From Chloroflexota bacterium (GTDB lineage Bacteria; Chloroflexota; UBA6077; FW602-bin22): a DNA stretch of 64,000 nt. The notes below the pieces were generated by a model. It saw only the letters and a program-made list of their open reading frames with translations, had not been told where the DNA came from and searched no databases. The DNA lies in assembly GCA_004297775.1 (NCBI GenBank), contig SCUE01000024.1, positions 45,391 to 109,390 on the forward strand, read 5' to 3'. This document shows positions 51,163 to 61,047 of the stretch, piece by piece. Every line of letters begins with the position of its first letter. Position 1 is the first letter of the stretch. Position numbers and translations under genes: made by a program.

Positions 51163-52144
51163 TCCCGAGCCGAGGCGCGCCCTCATCACGGGCGTCGGCG
51201 GGCAGGACGGAGGCTACCTGGCTGAAATGCTCCTCAGCGAGGGTTACGTTGTCGCCGGACTGGTCCACGGCGAGATTGGGCTGGCCCGGACGCGCGCGCT
51301 GCCGCAACTGCGCGGCGTCGAACTCATCGATGGCGACATGCGCGATCGCGCATCGCTCGAGCGCGCGATGACGCGTGCGCGACCGACCGAGGTGTACAAC
51401 CTCGCATCGTTCTCGGAGCCATCTCGCGCCTGGACCGACGCCGAGGCGAGCGCGAACGTCAACAGTCTTGGCCCCCTGCGACTCCTGGAGGTCATCCGGG
51501 GGTACGATCCGCGGATTCGCTTCGTGCAGGCGAGCACGTCGGAGATTTTCGGGCCGCGGGCGTCCAATCCGCAGGACGAGAGCGTGGCGCCATGCCCGAC
51601 CAGTCCATACGGCGCCGCGAAGGCATATGCGCACCAGATGGTCGGTTTCTACCGCGAGAGATATGGTATCTTCGCCTGCTCGGCGATCATGTACAACCAC
51701 GAATCGCCGCGCCGCGGTACCCAGTTCGTGACGCGAAAGATCACACGGGCGGCGGCGCGGATCAAGCTCGGCCTCGATCGTGACGTGACCCTCGGCAGCC
51801 TCGAATCCCAGCGCGACTGGGGCTATGCCCCCGATTTCGTTCGGGCGATGGCGCTCATGGCACGCGCGAAGGAGCCGAGCGACTACGTGATCGGCACCGG
51901 CGAGACGCACTCGGTCGGAGAGTTTCTCCGGGCGGCGTTCGATCGCGCGGGTTTGAATCCAGACGAGCACGTGACGATCGACCAGAGCATGGCGCGCGGC
52001 GCCAACACCCACGGCCTGACCGCGAATCCGGCACGGGCGAAGTCGGTTCTCGGTTGGATCCCCAGCGTCACGTTCGAGGAACTCGTCAGCCTGATGGTCG
52101 ACGCCGACCTGGAACGCGAGCGAGAACTCTCCGCCAACCACTGA
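51140..52144 (+). CDS. GDP-mannose 4,6-dehydratase-like protein
   Basis: A 334-residue extended SDR. The cofactor motif ALITGVGGQDGGYLAE is that of GDP-mannose 4,6-dehydratases. The catalytic Thr and Glu are in QASTSEIFG and the Tyr/Lys pair in SPYGAAKAYAHQ. The substrate block YNHESPRRGTQFVTRKI and LGSLESQRDWGYAPDFV are diagnostic for Gmd. It would make GDP-4-keto-6-deoxymannose, a precursor of surface sugars. ATG 51140 is preferred; GTG 51104 is possible. Its 3' end overlaps the convergent DUF697 gene by 59 bases. Confidence 0.85.
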   Translation: MAATTPSSPEPRRALITGVGGQDGGYLAEMLLSEGYVVAGLVHGEIGLARTRALPQLRGVELIDGDMRDRASLERAMTRARPTEVYNLASFSEPSRAWTDAEASANVNSLGPLRLLEVIRGYDPRIRFVQASTSEIFGPRASNPQDESVAPCPTSPYGAAKAYAHQMVGFYRERYGIFACSAIMYNHESPRRGTQFVTRKITRAAARIKLGLDRDVTLGSLESQRDWGYAPDFVRAMALMARAKEPSDYVIGTGETHSVGEFLRAAFDRAGLNPDEHVTIDQSMARGANTHGLTANPARAKSVLGWIPSVTFEELVSLMVDADLERERELSANH

Positions 52145-53162
52145 GTCCGCCCGTCATCGCGCTCGCGCGGCGAATCGCCAGTTGCGCCGCCTCGCGGCCG
52201 AAGCGCTCGATCGTGTCCGGGTCTGGCCGTCGTCCCGATCGGTAGTACTCGTTTGCGATCTGACCGACGACGTACGTTCCGGCGAACGCGATCGCGCCGC
52301 GTGGGAGGGCGCCGACCGCGCCTGGTAGAAAACCCGCCAGCGCTCGCGCGACGGTTCGCCAGACGAATGCCCCGCCGATGACGGGCGCGATTTCCGCGAC
52401 CAGTTGTGCCCGGCGGTCGAGCCGCCGGCCATGAATCGCGGCGAGCTGGAAGACGAGCGTGGCCTGATTCCGTGTGAGTATGATGGTGTCGGCGCCGATC
52501 GCGACCAGTCCGCCGACGAGCGGAATGAGGGCCGGCAGAGAAGCCACAAGCGCGAACTGGCCGTTCGCAATTGCGGCGTCGAGGATCATGCGATGAGCGA
52601 TCGCTTCACGCAAGCCAGGCAATCCACGAGCCAGCGTGAGTTGGCGATCTGGCAGGCCCGATGTAATCGCGGCGGCAAGATGTCTGGTCGAACGCGCCGA
52701 GTCCGAAGCCTGGAAGACGGCGATGGTGTCGGAGGGCAACCCGAGCGCGGCCTCGGCGGCTGCGCGCTCGCCGGACGCGATCGAGCCTTCCAAGCGCGGA
52801 TGACCGGGATCGCGAGCCAGCACGGCAATGACGCGGCCCTTGCGGGCGTGAATCGTCGCGAGGTAGTCGCGGATCGCCTCGTCGCGGACACGGTCGGGGT
52901 CGACGACGACGATATGTAGGTCGGTTGGCGGCGGAGATGATCTTCCGTTGATGTCGACCAGATCGACGTAGACGCCGGCCGGTCGTGCCGATGGGGAGGC
53001 TCCGAGCAGCGTGTCGCGGACCTCGCGATAGGCCGACGACGACGATCCCGCCAGTGCGATCGCGACGTCGCGCATCGACTGAAGGACGATTGCGGTTGGA
53101 TCGACCGCCGCCAGTGCGCGCGCGAACCCGGCCGCTTGAGCAGCTCGTGAGAAGATCGCCAC
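52086..53162 (-). CDS. DUF697-domain membrane protein
   Basis: A protein of about 358 residues. The N-terminal part (VYVDLVDINGR, LHIVVVDPDR) recalls a P-loop-like alpha/beta fold without Walker A. The C-terminal half, from ILDAAIANGQFALVASLPAL onward, is a DUF697 region with hydrophobic helices ending in YVVGQIANEYYRSGRR. DUF697 often follows GTPase domains. The start is uncertain: GTG 53162 is given, GTG 53237 and TTG 53282 are further upstream, and none has a good ribosome binding site. Function unknown. Confidence 0.6.
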   Translation of the reverse strand: MAIFSRAAQAAGFARALAAVDPTAIVLQSMRDVAIALAGSSSSAYREVRDTLLGASPSARPAGVYVDLVDINGRSSPPPTDLHIVVVDPDRVRDEAIRDYLATIHARKGRVIAVLARDPGHPRLEGSIASGERAAAEAALGLPSDTIAVFQASDSARSTRHLAAAITSGLPDRQLTLARGLPGLREAIAHRMILDAAIANGQFALVASLPALIPLVGGLVAIGADTIILTRNQATLVFQLAAIHGRRLDRRAQLVAEIAPVIGGAFVWRTVARALAGFLPGAVGALPRGAIAFAGTYVVGQIANEYYRSGRRPDPDTIERFGREAAQLAIRRASAMTGGLSGWRRVLARVPGRRRPSG

Positions 53163-53290
53163 GACGTGAGTGTACGGCCGGTGTGATGGCGGTGGCCGCT
53201 TCCGCGAGCGGTCCTTGCACCGTCGCGGGAGTCGCACACGCGCAAACTTTGGGCGATTCGCCACGGGTCGCTGGACGGTCAACTAAAGTA

Positions 53291-53803
53291 ATGGTGTCTA
53301 GCCAAGCTCAAGCGCGGCTGGTTTGCTTGGACCAATACGGTATTGTGCTAACTCGCGACTGTCGTGAGCGTCGCGCGCGTGATGAAAGAAGGTTTACCGG
53401 GTATGTTCTCTTGAAGGCGCCGATTGCCCGCATGATCGTCAAGGCGAAGCGCGGCGGTGGACGCAAGAAGAAGGTTGCTATGCCGAAGGCGCCGGCGTCG
53501 ACGCGGCGAATAGGACCACCGACTGGCGCACCATCGTTTGGTGGCGCGCCATCATTCGGGAGCGCGCCGTCGTTTGGCGGTGCCGGCGGTGGGTCGGCTC
53601 CTGGGGAGTTCGGTTCTCGGCCCGCGTTCAACCAGGCCCCACAGGGGTTCGGCGGACCGCAGTCGGCCGCGTATGGCAATCGCCCGCCGCCTCGGCAGTT
53701 CACACCGGGTCCGGCCGGAGTGCCCGATCGTGCGCCGGTGCCAGTCGAATCGGCGCCCGTCGCCGAGCCAGCCGCTCCGGTCGCTGAGCCGACCGGAGCC
53801 TAA
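53291..53803 (+). CDS. Low-complexity Gly/Pro/Ser/Phe-rich protein
   Basis: About 170 residues. A basic segment (MIVKAKRGGGRKKKVAMPKA) leads into a low-complexity tail with the repeat GAPSFGGAPSFGSAPSFGG, followed by Pro/Ala-rich sequence ending PVAEPAAPVAEPTGA. No domain is recognised; it should be disordered, perhaps nucleic-acid binding. Possible starts are ATG 53291, ATG 53432 and ATG 53480; the last has GAAGG upstream. Bases 53330-53430 are more AT-rich than the surroundings, so a promoter may lie there, which would favour the later starts. Confidence 0.45.
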   Translation: MVSSQAQARLVCLDQYGIVLTRDCRERRARDERRFTGYVLLKAPIARMIVKAKRGGGRKKKVAMPKAPASTRRIGPPTGAPSFGGAPSFGSAPSFGGAGGGSAPGEFGSRPAFNQAPQGFGGPQSAAYGNRPPPRQFTPGPAGVPDRAPVPVESAPVAEPAAPVAEPTGA

Positions 53804-53849
53804 ACCTTCGTCAGAGATCTGGGCGATTCGACGCCCGGAGGAGGCGGGC

Positions 53850-54092
53850 ACGAACGAGATTACCGTTGAATTTGACCCTGACGCCGACGCCGCATATGTC
53901 CGACTCAACGACGGGCGCTATGCCCGAACCGAGGAACTGGACGATTATCGGAACATCGACTACGACGCCGACGGTGGCGCGATCGGCGTCGAGTTTCTCT
54001 ACGTCAGCGACGGAATCGATCTGAGCGATGTGTCTCAGGCGGCCAGAGTCGCCGAGGCGCTGAAGCCGCTACACCTGACGGTTCTCGCGTAG
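53850..54092 (+). CDS. DUF2283 protein with apparent ACG start
   Basis: An 80-residue protein with the DUF2283 pattern: EITVEFDPDADAAYVRLNDG at the N terminus, YRNIDYDADGGAIGVEFLYV in the middle. Family members start immediately before the first strand, and here that codon is ACG at 53850, preceded by AGGAGG at five bases. There is no ATG, GTG or TTG in frame until inside the preceding gene's region. Either ACG is used as a rare start or an ATG has mutated. The family is small and has no known function, though members often sit beside toxin-antitoxin genes. Confidence 0.6.
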   Translation, partial: TNEITVEFDPDADAAYVRLNDGRYARTEELDDYRNIDYDADGGAIGVEFLYVSDGIDLSDVSQAARVAEALKPLHLTVLA

Positions 54093-54131
54093 CGCGTATT
54101 GCGATCCGGAGGCGGCGCTTGGACGAAGGCG

Positions 54132-55859
54132 CTAGCTGACGAGGACAGACCGAATCGCGATCTGCGTCGCCGTTGCGCCGAAGCCGATGGTGGTCTGCGC
54201 AAGGAACGTCGAACTCAGTGTCTGAGTTGCGCCGATCTTCATTCCGTCGATCCACAGTTCTACAGTTGTTGGTCGCCGGAGGATTCGCCAATCGTGCTGG
54301 GCCAGATTGACCGAACTGGTGTTCGCGAGGAGGACCGAGCGCCCGCCTCCGGGCACGGCCTCCTGGTAGTCGATCGCGCCATCGCGTGTGATGAACGATG
54401 CCCAACGGGTGTCGTCGATGTACGCGGCGACCACGGCGAATCGACGGGCGCCGCCGAGAATCGTGGCCGTAAATGAAAGCGTGTACTGGCCCGCTCGGAA
54501 TGAGTTCACGAACGTCGGACTGCCGAGGGACGTTGAGCCCGATGGGATCAACATCGCTCCATCCGAGGAAAGTGAGACGAAGCCACGCGGAGTCCATCTT
54601 GTCGATAGAGCATTCTCCCTCGTCGACTGCAGCGCCGACAGCGAGAACGGCGCCGTCGCCAACTTGATGTGCTGTCCCGCGTTCGGATCAGCGCCGTCCG
54701 TGGAGGCCGCGTAATACAACCTTGTCTGCCCCGCTACTTCGATTAGGGTCGCGTCGGCAACCTGCCCAACCGTCGTCGCTGATCCTTCGTCAACGGTCTC
54801 ACGGCCGAGCGTCGCCCCAGACGGTGACGCACTCCAATTCACGAGGTCTGTTGACGTGTAGCGCTGGAACTCAGTTGGAAGGCCACCCGGCGGTGACCCG
54901 TGAACCCACGCGAAGTATCGCGATCCGTCCTTGCGAAGCCACGGTCCGCCGCGACCACCGGTCAGACCCGCAGAGAGCACGGGGTTAGTCGCGTACCTCG
55001 TCCAAACGCGCCCGTCCGATGATGTCGCCAGTCCGATCTGCCACCCGCTCCCGGTTCCGAGGGCATCGTACAGCATCTTCCAGACGCCTGGTCCCTCGTT
55101 CAACACTGAGATGTTGGCGACTGCGCCATCGTCCCAACCTGGAACTGGGCCACGAGGAAGCGCCGCCGCGGTGTCCAAGATCCAAGAAACGCCATCGCGC
55201 GACGTGTACAGGTCGATCTGAGAGTTCGGTCCGTTTGCGGCGTAGCCGTAGTACGTATCGTCAACTCTCAGGACGTACGATCGACTGTGCCCGGCGATTA
55301 CCGGATTGCCGGCGTATTTCGTCCAGACAACACCGTCGAATGACTCAGCGTAGTTGATGGACGCCGATCCCCAGCCGCCCGTGTACCACATCTTGTAAAC
55401 GAGGTCGCCGCCCAGAATGCGCGGCGAACCCTCATAGAGCACCGTCGGTTCGTATGCGTTCCCTCCTTCGTGAGGTGCCGATCCGGTGAGCACGGTTCCC
55501 TGACGCCGCCACACGCCATAGTCGAAGTTGTCGACGAACAGTGGCGCCGGCGTACTGGTGGGCGTCAGCGTGGGCGTTATCGTCCGAGTCGCCGTAGAAG
55601 TTCGCGTAGCGGTGCGCGTCACCGTAGGTGTAGATGATGGCGTGGCCGTCGGTGACGACGTGTTTGTGGGCGTCATCGTCTTGGTGGGTGTTGGCGTGGG
55701 CGTGGGCGTAAAGGTCGGCGTCAGGAAACTGCCGTCTTCAAAGACGACCGGAAGCCAGATGCGTTCAGCGAGCTGCGCGCCGGTCGGAGCCCAGAGTGTG
55801 AACACCAAGGCGACGGTGAGCAGTGCGGCCAGTCCCAAGAGGCGTCCGAACAAGGCCAT
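54132..55859 (-). CDS. Secreted beta-propeller protein with Thr-Pro linker
   Basis: A 575-residue exported protein. A signal peptide ([20 protein letters not shown]) is followed by a short segment, then about 55 residues of Thr/Pro/Ser-rich linker. Residues about 110-400 contain repeated [19 protein letters not shown] and [10 protein letters not shown] motifs, the GH43/GH32-like five-bladed propeller pattern. The last 150 residues look like a LamG or concanavalin-type sandwich ([17 protein letters not shown]). Extracellular sugar binding or hydrolysis is possible; catalytic carboxylates could not be assigned. ATG 55859 is used; GTG 55880 is an alternative. Confidence 0.65.
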   Translation of the reverse strand: MALFGRLLGLAALLTVALVFTLWAPTGAQLAERIWLPVVFEDGSFLTPTFTPTPTPTPTKTMTPTNTSSPTATPSSTPTVTRTATRTSTATRTITPTLTPTSTPAPLFVDNFDYGVWRRQGTVLTGSAPHEGGNAYEPTVLYEGSPRILGGDLVYKMWYTGGWGSASINYAESFDGVVWTKYAGNPVIAGHSRSYVLRVDDTYYGYAANGPNSQIDLYTSRDGVSWILDTAAALPRGPVPGWDDGAVANISVLNEGPGVWKMLYDALGTGSGWQIGLATSSDGRVWTRYATNPVLSAGLTGGRGGPWLRKDGSRYFAWVHGSPPGGLPTEFQRYTSTDLVNWSASPSGATLGRETVDEGSATTVGQVADATLIEVAGQTRLYYAASTDGADPNAGQHIKLATAPFSLSALQSTRENALSTRWTPRGFVSLSSDGAMLIPSGSTSLGSPTFVNSFRAGQYTLSFTATILGGARRFAVVAAYIDDTRWASFITRDGAIDYQEAVPGGGRSVLLANTSSVNLAQHDWRILRRPTTVELWIDGMKIGATQTLSSTFLAQTTIGFGATATQIAIRSVLVS

Positions 55860-56012
55860 GCAGTGACGCCGACCTCCCACGAAAGCCAGCTTGATACGCC
55901 CGCAGTGTCTGTCAGAACTCTACAGGTATCTGAATCGTGGCGCTCACGGTGGTCGCGCAAGGTTGAGGCATTGATCGCGCGGCGCCCGCCGCGCGATCAA
56001 GCGCGAACAGTA

Positions 56013-56981
56013 TCAGTGTGCCGCGGCCGCCCGTGCGCCGGTGTAGGCGTTCTCGGCGATCAGCAGATCGCGCAGGTAATCCCGCGCCAGCCGAGCTTGT
56101 TCGTCGATGTAGTCGAGATCGGCTGGCTTGTGGCTGCCCGCGACCGATGGATGGCAGAACTCGTAGCAGAAGTAGCCGTCGTAGCCGGTTTCGCGTAGCG
56201 CGCGAATGAATTCGACATAGTTCGTCCGAGAGCGGCCGAAGTCGAAGATATGTTGGCGGACCGAGCCATCCTCGCCGCGACGGAACTCACCGCCGAAGTG
56301 CGAGTGGACCTGAAGTTTGCCGGTATCCATGACGGCCTGCCGGACGTACTCATTGTCCTGGCGCTCCAGAATCGGCACGTCGAGGCAAGCGCGCAACGAT
56401 GGCATATCAACGTCGCCGATCATGTCCAGCATGTCGCGATAGTGCCGCAACAGCGGGGTGTGGTTCTGCAGCGCGACCGTGATGCCGGCGTCGGCCGCCA
56501 TCATCGCCGCTTCCTTCAGGCTTTCGCGGACCCACACCCACTTCTGCTGGCGCGTGCTGAACTGACTGATGTGGTTCCAGAGCGGACGCGCCACCTCGTA
56601 GCTCGCGAGCCCTGTCTCGTCGATCGTCACGCCCGGCCAGGCGAAGAACAGCCGGACCACCTTGCCGCCAAGATCGCGGCAGAGCCCAATCTGTTCGCGC
56701 ACCATGAGCAACTGCGCCTCGCGGTGCTCGGGAACGAGGCTGGCGAAGTCGTTGTTCGAGGCGACGCCAACGATCTCGATGCCGCGCGCGGCGCACAGAT
56801 CCCGGAACGCGGCTCGATCGTTGGCCGACCAGTCCATCGGGTTCCCGTGCGGCCGCTTGCCGTCGATCTCGACGCCGTCGTAACCCAGCGAGACGGCCCG
56901 CTCGACGACCTCGGCCGGCGTCAGCGCTCTCCCCTGGTACCACACGCCGAGATAGGTAATGCTGTAAAGACCGACCTTCAC
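56013..56981 (-). CDS. Sugar phosphate isomerase/epimerase (xylose isomerase-like)
   Basis: A 322-residue TIM-barrel protein. It begins KVGLYSITYLGVWY, with AVSLGYDGVEIDGKRP as the first conserved block. Metal ligand candidates follow in order: Glu and His in the middle (VALQNHTPLLRH), Asp in ACLDVPILE, His in LQVHSHFGGEF and Glu in YFCYEFCHPS. AGGAGGAG precedes GTG 56981. Members epimerise ketoses or keto-sugars such as inosose. It stands alone on the minus strand between the propeller gene and a divergent nucleoside hydrolase. Confidence 0.82.
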   Translation of the reverse strand: MKVGLYSITYLGVWYQGRALTPAEVVERAVSLGYDGVEIDGKRPHGNPMDWSANDRAAFRDLCAARGIEIVGVASNNDFASLVPEHREAQLLMVREQIGLCRDLGGKVVRLFFAWPGVTIDETGLASYEVARPLWNHISQFSTRQQKWVWVRESLKEAAMMAADAGITVALQNHTPLLRHYRDMLDMIGDVDMPSLRACLDVPILERQDNEYVRQAVMDTGKLQVHSHFGGEFRRGEDGSVRQHIFDFGRSRTNYVEFIRALRETGYDGYFCYEFCHPSVAGSHKPADLDYIDEQARLARDYLRDLLIAENAYTGARAAAAH

Positions 56982-57191
56982 CGCGCTCCTCCTACGCCGC
57001 GATCACGCGGCACCGTTCGCGTGTCAACCTGGCCACGGGCGTCCGCGGCGTCGACCGGCAGTAAGGCTAACGCTCCTCACAATACCGGCATCGGCGCTTC
57101 GTATCAATAGGGCAACCGACCGGATACGATGCGCGGCGTGAGCGAGCCACTTCACGCGCGCCCACGAGAGCGCACACACTGGGAGATCGCG

Positions 57192-58103
57192 ATGACAACC
57201 CGCGTCATTCTCGATACCGACATCGGCACCGACGTCGATGATTGCCTGGCACTCTCGGTCATTCTGGCGTCGCCGGAATTGCAGCTCGATGGCGTAACGT
57301 GCGTCTACGGCGATGTCGCGCTGCGCGCCCGGATAGTGATCGAACTACTGGCGCTACGCGGGCGCGACGACGTGCCAGTGTTCCTCGGCGCGCGTTCGCC
57401 GCTGCTCGGCAAGCGCCCGATCTACTGGGCCGGTCACGAAGGTCAGGGTTTGCTGGATGGTGGGCGCCACCGCCGCCATCCGGCCGACGAGCACGCGGTC
57501 GATTACATCGTCCGCCACGTCATGACGAATCCCGGCCAGATCCACCTGATCGCGATTGGTCCGCTCACGAACGTCGCGCTGGCGTTCCTGCGCGAACCAG
57601 GACTGGCGAAGGCACTCGCGCACCTCACGATCATGGGCGGCGTCCTCCGCGGTCCGAGCCGGCTCGACACCGCCTACGCCGAGCACAACATCAAGTGCGA
57701 TCCGGAGGCTGCGCACATCGTTCTCTCCAGCGGCGCGCCGATGTCGCTGGTGCCGCTGGATGTCACGCTGCGAACGGTCGCACGCGAAGCTGATCTCGCG
57801 ACGATTCGCGCGCGCGGTGACGCCTATCACCACGCGGTCGCCGACCAACTGGCACGGTATCCGCGCTTCCGCGACACCGGTTCGACGTTCCTCCACGACC
57901 CGCTGGCGGTCGCATCGGTCGTGCGGCGCGACGTGCTCGGATGGACGCGCCTGCGTGTCGATGTCGAACTCGGCGGCGAGCACGCCATCGGCGCGACGCT
58001 CATGCGTTCGCCAACGGACGCGGCTCCGGCCAATGCCCATGTCGCGCTCGACCTCGACCCCGCCCGTGCCGAGCGTTTCATCGTCGAGCGGTTGGCAAGC
58101 TGA
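57192..58103 (+). CDS. Nucleoside hydrolase (IunH family)
   Basis: A 303-residue calcium-dependent N-ribohydrolase. The family signature DTDIGTDVDD (residues 8-17) binds the metal and ribose. LIAIGPLTNVALAF, IMGGVLRG, and the Asn/Asp pair in EHNIKCDPEAA follow at the right spacing, and the late metal aspartate is in FLHDPLAVAS. GGGAGA precedes ATG 57192. It cleaves nucleosides to ribose and base. The following 29-codon remnant begins directly after the stop. Confidence 0.9.
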   Translation: MTTRVILDTDIGTDVDDCLALSVILASPELQLDGVTCVYGDVALRARIVIELLALRGRDDVPVFLGARSPLLGKRPIYWAGHEGQGLLDGGRHRRHPADEHAVDYIVRHVMTNPGQIHLIAIGPLTNVALAFLREPGLAKALAHLTIMGGVLRGPSRLDTAYAEHNIKCDPEAAHIVLSSGAPMSLVPLDVTLRTVAREADLATIRARGDAYHHAVADQLARYPRFRDTGSTFLHDPLAVASVVRRDVLGWTRLRVDVELGGEHAIGATLMRSPTDAAPANAHVALDLDPARAERFIVERLAS

Positions 58104-58190
58104 ATGGCGGAGACGATCACCTACGCCGACTTCGATCGCGTGGACATCCATCCCGAGCGGGATGCTCCGCTCGGCGGCAAGCTGTTCTGA
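58104..58190 (+). pseudogene. Internally deleted CsaA-like tRNA-binding protein
   Basis: A 28-residue frame. The first half (ETITYADFDRVDI) matches the N terminus of CsaA-type tRNA-binding proteins, and the end (PERDAPLGGKLF) matches their C terminus. About 80 central residues that form the OB fold are missing. ATG 58104 immediately follows the nucleoside hydrolase stop. A real micropeptide is less likely than an in-frame deletion. Confidence 0.5.
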
Positions 58191-58221
58191 CGATCTTCCC
58201 AACGCGTCCGAGCCACGCGCT

Positions 58222-59955
58222 ATGATCCCGCGCCGAATCGTCGCGCTAGCGATATTCGTGTTGTTCTGTACGATCGCCGCGTGCACGCCGGCGACAGTCG
58301 CGCCCGGTGACCCCGACCCGTCGGGTAGCGCGACGGCGACGCCACGGCTCGGCGATGGCATCGTTCGCGTAGCGCTGGACGGCGCCCCACGGCGACTCGG
58401 CCTGGCGCCGCGCTTCGCATCCGATCCGATCGGGCGCGCCGAACGCGTGATCGACAACCTGGTGATGGCCCAACTCGTCAAGCGGAACGACGCCGGCCAG
58501 CCGGAGACCGATCTCGCCGAATCTGTCCCGACGCTGGCGAACGGTGGAGCGCGGTTCGACGGCGAAGGCGCGGAGCGCCGAATGACTGTCCGGTTCCGCC
58601 TGCGCTCGAACGCGCGCTGGAGCGACGGTAAGGACGTCACGAGCGCCGATGTCGTGTTCTCGTGGCAATTGGCGCGTCGGCCGACCGGTGAGGGCGTCGT
58701 GGTCGACACCGCCCAACGGATCGAACGAGTCACCGCGATCGACGATCGAACGGTCGCATTTGCCTACTACTCGCACTCATCGGCACGCGCGGCCGCGATT
58801 GGCGCGCCGAATCGGCTCGGCTTCCTTCTCGGGCAATGGGGTCCGACCCTCGACCCGCGCATGTCCTACGGGTTGCCGGACTCGTGGATCTACCCGCGCC
58901 ACCTGCTCGGCGGCGGTGGCGCGGACGAGCCTCTCGACGCACTGCTCGCGCGGACTGGCTTCGATCGTCGGCCGGTTGGCGCCGGACCGTACGGCATCGA
59001 GCGGTGGCAGGGAGATGAGATCCGATTGCGGGCTCGAACCGACTTTCATGGTGGCAAACCGACGTTCCCAGCGATCGTCGCCCGAGTGACGACCCCGGCC
59101 GAACGCGCGATCGGACTCGTCAATGGCCAGTTCGACCTCGCCGTGTTCGAAGGCGATGACGCCGCCGCGGGCGTCGGATTGCAGCGCGCCCAGGGCCTGA
59201 TGGTCGATGGCCCGATTCCGACCGACGACGAAGAAGTGGTTCGTTTCAACACGGCGTCGCCGGCTCTCCGCGACGCGCGCATTCGGCGCGCGATCCTGCA
59301 CGCGATCGATCGGCGCGCGCTGGCGGTCGATCGATTTACCGAGCGAGCCGCCAGCGCGGCGCTGGTCGAGGATGCCATCGGAGCGGTCACGAGGAACGAT
59401 CCCGAGCGAGCGCGCCAACTTCTTCGCGAGGCGGGATGGCAAATCGGCAACGTCGATGTGCCGTCCCGTGGCGTCGAGCGGCCGACGCTCCGTCTTCTGA
59501 CGACGGCCGATCCAGCGCGTTCTCGGCAAGCGGCGCTCATCGAGTCAACGCTGGCGCCGTATGGCATCCACGTCACGCCGACGCGCGTCGCGGCGGACGC
59601 GCTGTTCGCGCCGGGCGGTCCGCTCGCGCGGAGCGCGTTCGATCTGGCCATCTACGGAGTGGCATCGACCGGAGACCGGTTGTCCGACATGCTCGATCGC
59701 CTGACCGCGGAATCGGCCAATCGCCCGGATTCGCGCCTGACCGGTTTGCGCGCGCGCGCCGAGATCGCGCTCGAAGGAACCGAGCGACAGGCGATCCTGA
59801 CCGATGCCGACGCCCTGGCGGCTGAGCGCCTGTTCGAGGCCAGGCTATATGTCTATCCGCGCGCCATCGTCCGGGCGACCTCGCTCCTGGGACCGCGCAT
59901 CTCGGGTTCCGGGATCGGCATTACCTGGAATGCCGCTCGATGGGCGCGTGGCTGA
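58222..59955 (+). CDS. Family 5 (peptide-type) solute-binding lipoprotein
   Basis: A 577-residue ABC substrate-binding protein of the DppA/OppA type. The lipobox is TIAAC with the acylated Cys at residue 21. Typical blocks are ARWSDGKDVTSADVVFSWQL and, later, DARIRRAILHAIDRRALAVD. The region expected between the first block and the hinge is shortened, and the first lobe lacks part of the usual W-E-x-S pattern, so the ligand may differ from peptides. The frame is open further upstream but that part is antisense-like. Two ATPase genes follow; no permeases do. Confidence 0.8.
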   Translation: MIPRRIVALAIFVLFCTIAACTPATVAPGDPDPSGSATATPRLGDGIVRVALDGAPRRLGLAPRFASDPIGRAERVIDNLVMAQLVKRNDAGQPETDLAESVPTLANGGARFDGEGAERRMTVRFRLRSNARWSDGKDVTSADVVFSWQLARRPTGEGVVVDTAQRIERVTAIDDRTVAFAYYSHSSARAAAIGAPNRLGFLLGQWGPTLDPRMSYGLPDSWIYPRHLLGGGGADEPLDALLARTGFDRRPVGAGPYGIERWQGDEIRLRARTDFHGGKPTFPAIVARVTTPAERAIGLVNGQFDLAVFEGDDAAAGVGLQRAQGLMVDGPIPTDDEEVVRFNTASPALRDARIRRAILHAIDRRALAVDRFTERAASAALVEDAIGAVTRNDPERARQLLREAGWQIGNVDVPSRGVERPTLRLLTTADPARSRQAALIESTLAPYGIHVTPTRVAADALFAPGGPLARSAFDLAIYGVASTGDRLSDMLDRLTAESANRPDSRLTGLRARAEIALEGTERQAILTDADALAAERLFEARLYVYPRAIVRATSLLGPRISGSGIGITWNAARWARG

Positions 59956-60006
59956 CAGCGATGGTATGATGCCGCGACAATTCGGCAGAGGTCGGCAGAG
60001 GTAGAC

Positions 60007-61047
60007 ATGACAGAACGCGCGAACGGTGGCACGTCGGCGGATGACGGCGTCCTGCTGCGTGTCTCCGGCCTGAAGACCCATTTCTTCACGGCCGATGGCG
60101 TCGTGCGCGCGGTCGATGGCATCGATTTCGTCATCAAGCGCGGCCAGACTATGGGGCTGGTCGGCGAGTCCGGCTGTGGAAAGTCGGTGACGTCGCTTTC
60201 GATCATGCGACTGATCGCGCCGCCCGGCAAGGTCGTCGAAGGGGAAATCACGCTCGACGGCGCGAACCTGCTCGACCTGACCGAGGAACAGATGTACGAG
60301 GTGCGAGGCAATCACGTCTCGATGATCTTCCAGGAACCGATGACATCGCTGAACCCGGTCTTCACGATCGGGGATCAGATCAGTGAGGCGGTTCTGGTCC
60401 ATCAGAAGGTCTCCAAAGAGATCGCCAAGAAGCGCGCGATCGAAGCGCTCGGACTGGTGGGCATTCCCCAGCCGCAACAACGCTATGATGCCTACCCGCA
60501 CGAGTTGTCGGGCGGAATGCGCCAGCGCGTCATGATCGCCATGGCTCTGTCATGCTCTCCGCGCGTCCTGATCGCCGACGAGCCGACGACCGCGCTTGAC
60601 GTGACGATTCAGGCGCAGATCCTCGAATTGATGAAGGATCTGCGCGACAAGACGCAGATGGCGCTGTTGCTCATCACCCACGACCTCGGCGTCGTCGCCG
60701 AAATGTGCGATGAGGTCGCGGTGATGTACGCCGGCCAAATCGTCGAACAGGCCGACGTGTTCGCTCTTTTCCGCGAGCCGAAGCATCCGTATACGCAGGG
60801 ATTGCTGGCGTCGATCCCGACACTCGCGAGTGATACCGATGAGCGCCTGAACGTCATCCAGGGCACGGTGCCGAATCTACTCCGACTGCCGGCCGGCTGC
60901 CGTTTTGCCGCGCGCTGCCCGCATGTGATGGACATCTGTCGTGAACGCGAGCCAGATCTCATCGACGTCGAGGCCGGCCGGCGCGTTCGCTGCCACCTGT
61001 ACTCGCCAGCCGCGACCGCGGGCATGGCGACGGGAGTCGCGTCGTGA
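60007..61047 (+). CDS. Peptide-type ABC transporter ATPase, DppD/OppD
   Basis: A 346-residue ATPase. Walker A is GESGCGKSV, the signature is LSGGMRQRV and Walker B is [12 protein letters not shown]. The C-terminal oligopeptide extension contains the [14 protein letters not shown] cysteine cluster, which in this family binds a 4Fe-4S cluster. GAGGT precedes ATG 60007. It overlaps the OppF-like gene by four bases (GTGA). It powers import with the binding protein encoded upstream, but the permeases must lie elsewhere. Confidence 0.9.
   Translation: MTERANGGTSADDGVLLRVSGLKTHFFTADGVVRAVDGIDFVIKRGQTMGLVGESGCGKSVTSLSIMRLIAPPGKVVEGEITLDGANLLDLTEEQMYEVRGNHVSMIFQEPMTSLNPVFTIGDQISEAVLVHQKVSKEIAKKRAIEALGLVGIPQPQQRYDAYPHELSGGMRQRVMIAMALSCSPRVLIADEPTTALDVTIQAQILELMKDLRDKTQMALLLITHDLGVVAEMCDEVAVMYAGQIVEQADVFALFREPKHPYTQGLLASIPTLASDTDERLNVIQGTVPNLLRLPAGCRFAARCPHVMDICREREPDLIDVEAGRRVRCHLYSPAATAGMATGVAS

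Noticed and set aside
57556..58221. Upstream extension of the family 5 binding protein frame
   Set aside because: It lies inside the nucleoside hydrolase gene in another frame; the lipoprotein signal begins at ATG 58222.
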